Assembly: GCF_001412575.1 (NCBI RefSeq)
Contig: NZ_CP011834.1
Location: forward strand, 682,001-746,000
Direction of reading: 5' to 3'
Length of the DNA stretch: 64,000 nt
From: Limnohabitans sp. 103DPR2
GTDB lineage: Bacteria > Pseudomonadota > Gammaproteobacteria > Burkholderiales > Burkholderiaceae_C
A program made the translations under genes and the position numbers. The notes below the pieces were generated by a model. That model did not search any database and was not told the origin of the DNA. It was given only the letters and a program-made list of their open reading frames with translations. Positions within the stretch are counted from its first letter, which is position 1. Each line of letters opens with the position of its first letter. Positions 63,164 to 64,000 of this stretch are shown here, piece after piece.

Positions 63164-64000
63164 GCACGCAAGCAGATGCAGATGCCGATGCCAAGCGCTC
63201 GCAGGCTGCGGCCTTGATCGTCATCTTCTCAGGTGTAATGGCTGCATTGCAGATTGGCAAGTTGCCGCCGGCCTTGCCTGCATTGGCCGAAAGCTTGGGC
63301 ATGAGTTTGATGCAATCGGGCTTCTTGTTGTCGCTGGTGCAATTGGCGGGCATGAGCTTGGCCTTGGCGGTAGGTTTATCAGCAGATGGCTTGGGACTCA
63401 AGCGCAGCATGCTGATGGGCTTGTTGGTTCTGGGAGTGGCCAGTGCCATGGGATCGTTTGCGCTGAGTGTGCCTGAGTTGATGTTTTGGCGAGCGCTTGA
63501 AGGCCTCGGTTTTTTGTGTGTCACTTTGCCTGCGCCTGGGCTGATTCGCAAATTGGTCAGCGCGCAACAAGTTCGCAAGTTACTGGGCTATTGGGGTGCT
63601 TACATGCCGGCGGGGACAGCCCTCACTTTGCTGGTGGGGCCTTTGTGGCTACCTGCTTGGGGTTGGCAAACTTGGTGGTGTTTGTTTGCCGTGCTGTCTT
63701 GGGTCATGGCGCTGGTGTTGTGGCGTGTGGTGCCCGCCGATGCGGTGATGGCTTCACAACAACCCACACTGCAAAGTACGCCGGCCGTTGTTCAAGTGGC
63801 ATGGCCGCAGCGTTTGCGTGAAACCTTGACTGCACCGGGCCCTTGGTTGGTTGCACTTTGTTTTGCCATGTACTCGGGTCAGTGGTTGGCCGTGGTTGGC
63901 TTCTTGCCTTCCATCTACACGCAAGCAGGTTTGTCGGGCGCCACCTTGGGCGTGCTGACGGCATTTGCCGCTGCCGTCAACATGGGTGGCAACATGGCGT
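63160..64000 (+). CDS. Major facilitator superfamily transporter, cut by right edge
   Basis: The open frame starts [15 protein letters not shown] at 63160 (ATGA with dgt) and is open to the end of the window; about 280 residues are visible. There are eight or so hydrophobic helices (ALIVIFSGVMAALQIGKLPPALPAL; LLSLVQLAGMSLALAVGLSADGLGLKR, an MFS loop-2-like motif with G..aDglGlKR; WWCLFAVLSWVMALVLWRVVP). It belongs to the CynX/NimT-like or general drug/metabolite branch of MFS; the substrate cannot be told. The C-terminal part is missing. Confidence 0.85.
   Translation, partial: MSTQADADADAKRSQAAALIVIFSGVMAALQIGKLPPALPALAESLGMSLMQSGFLLSLVQLAGMSLALAVGLSADGLGLKRSMLMGLLVLGVASAMGSFALSVPELMFWRALEGLGFLCVTLPAPGLIRKLVSAQQVRKLLGYWGAYMPAGTALTLLVGPLWLPAWGWQTWWCLFAVLSWVMALVLWRVVPADAVMASQQPTLQSTPAVVQVAWPQRLRETLTAPGPWLVALCFAMYSGQWLAVVGFLPSIYTQAGLSGATLGVLTAFAAAVNMGGNMA

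Overview
The window looks like a chromosome segment from a Burkholderiales (Comamonadaceae-like) betaproteobacterium. This rests on the gene content: a gsp operon with a divergent short gspC; hexR-zwf beside tal-pgi; the order ponA / pil-like M-N-O-P-Q / aroK-aroB-dgt; Bug-family periplasmic binding proteins; a GBP-type porin; and lptM-lysA beside cyaY. It is densely coded, mostly with ATGA-type stop/start overlaps. I saw no rRNA, tRNA, phage, integrase, intact insertion sequence or CRISPR array.

Layout. 1-5955: type II secretion, with gspG-H-I-J-K-L-M-N on the minus strand (gspN cut by the left edge) and a divergent short gspC. 5989-10117: ilvA with a structured leader carrying an intrinsic terminator, an OsmC-family gene, coq7 and a major porin. 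10301-17012: a peptide-type ABC transporter operon that includes a permease-ATPase fusion, ends with an esterase-like hydrolase and a TetR regulator, and is preceded by two operator-like palindromes. 17067-20146: three exported proteins (an argininosuccinate-lyase homologue, an SGNH-like protein and a DUF3047-like lipoprotein). 20266-28593: a second peptide-type ABC transporter with an M20 amidohydrolase inside the operon, a binding protein on the opposite strand and a metal-dependent amidohydrolase.

28598-33516 is a sugar-phosphate block: hexR-zwf and, divergently, tal-pgi. 33554-36701 holds a membrane-cupredoxin protein and groES-groEL under a perfect CIRCE element. 37023-38492 is an AlbA_2/RecG-like gene broken by two in-frame stop codons. 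38602-45199 looks catabolic: a molybdenum hydroxylase (Fe-S and molybdopterin subunits), a ModA-like binding protein, two Bug proteins and a fumarylacetoacetate-hydrolase-family enzyme. The molybdopterin subunit gene contains a 52-bp palindromic element that stays in frame.

45292-54234 is housekeeping: metK, two LpxL-type acyltransferases, an epoxide-hydrolase-like enzyme, engB, a cytochrome c4, msrP-msrQ, lptM-lysA and cyaY. 54257-63163 carries PBP1A, a reduced pilMNOPQ-like set (short PilM-like protein, apparent PilO-PilP fusion, short secretin without AMIN domains), then aroK, aroB and dgt. An MFS transporter runs off the right edge.

The strongest items for follow-up are the ilvA leader RNA, the palindromic element inside the molybdopterin subunit gene, the exported ArgH homologue lacking the usual catalytic TH motif, the doubly stopped AlbA_2 gene, and the reduced Pil/Hof-like assembly cluster.
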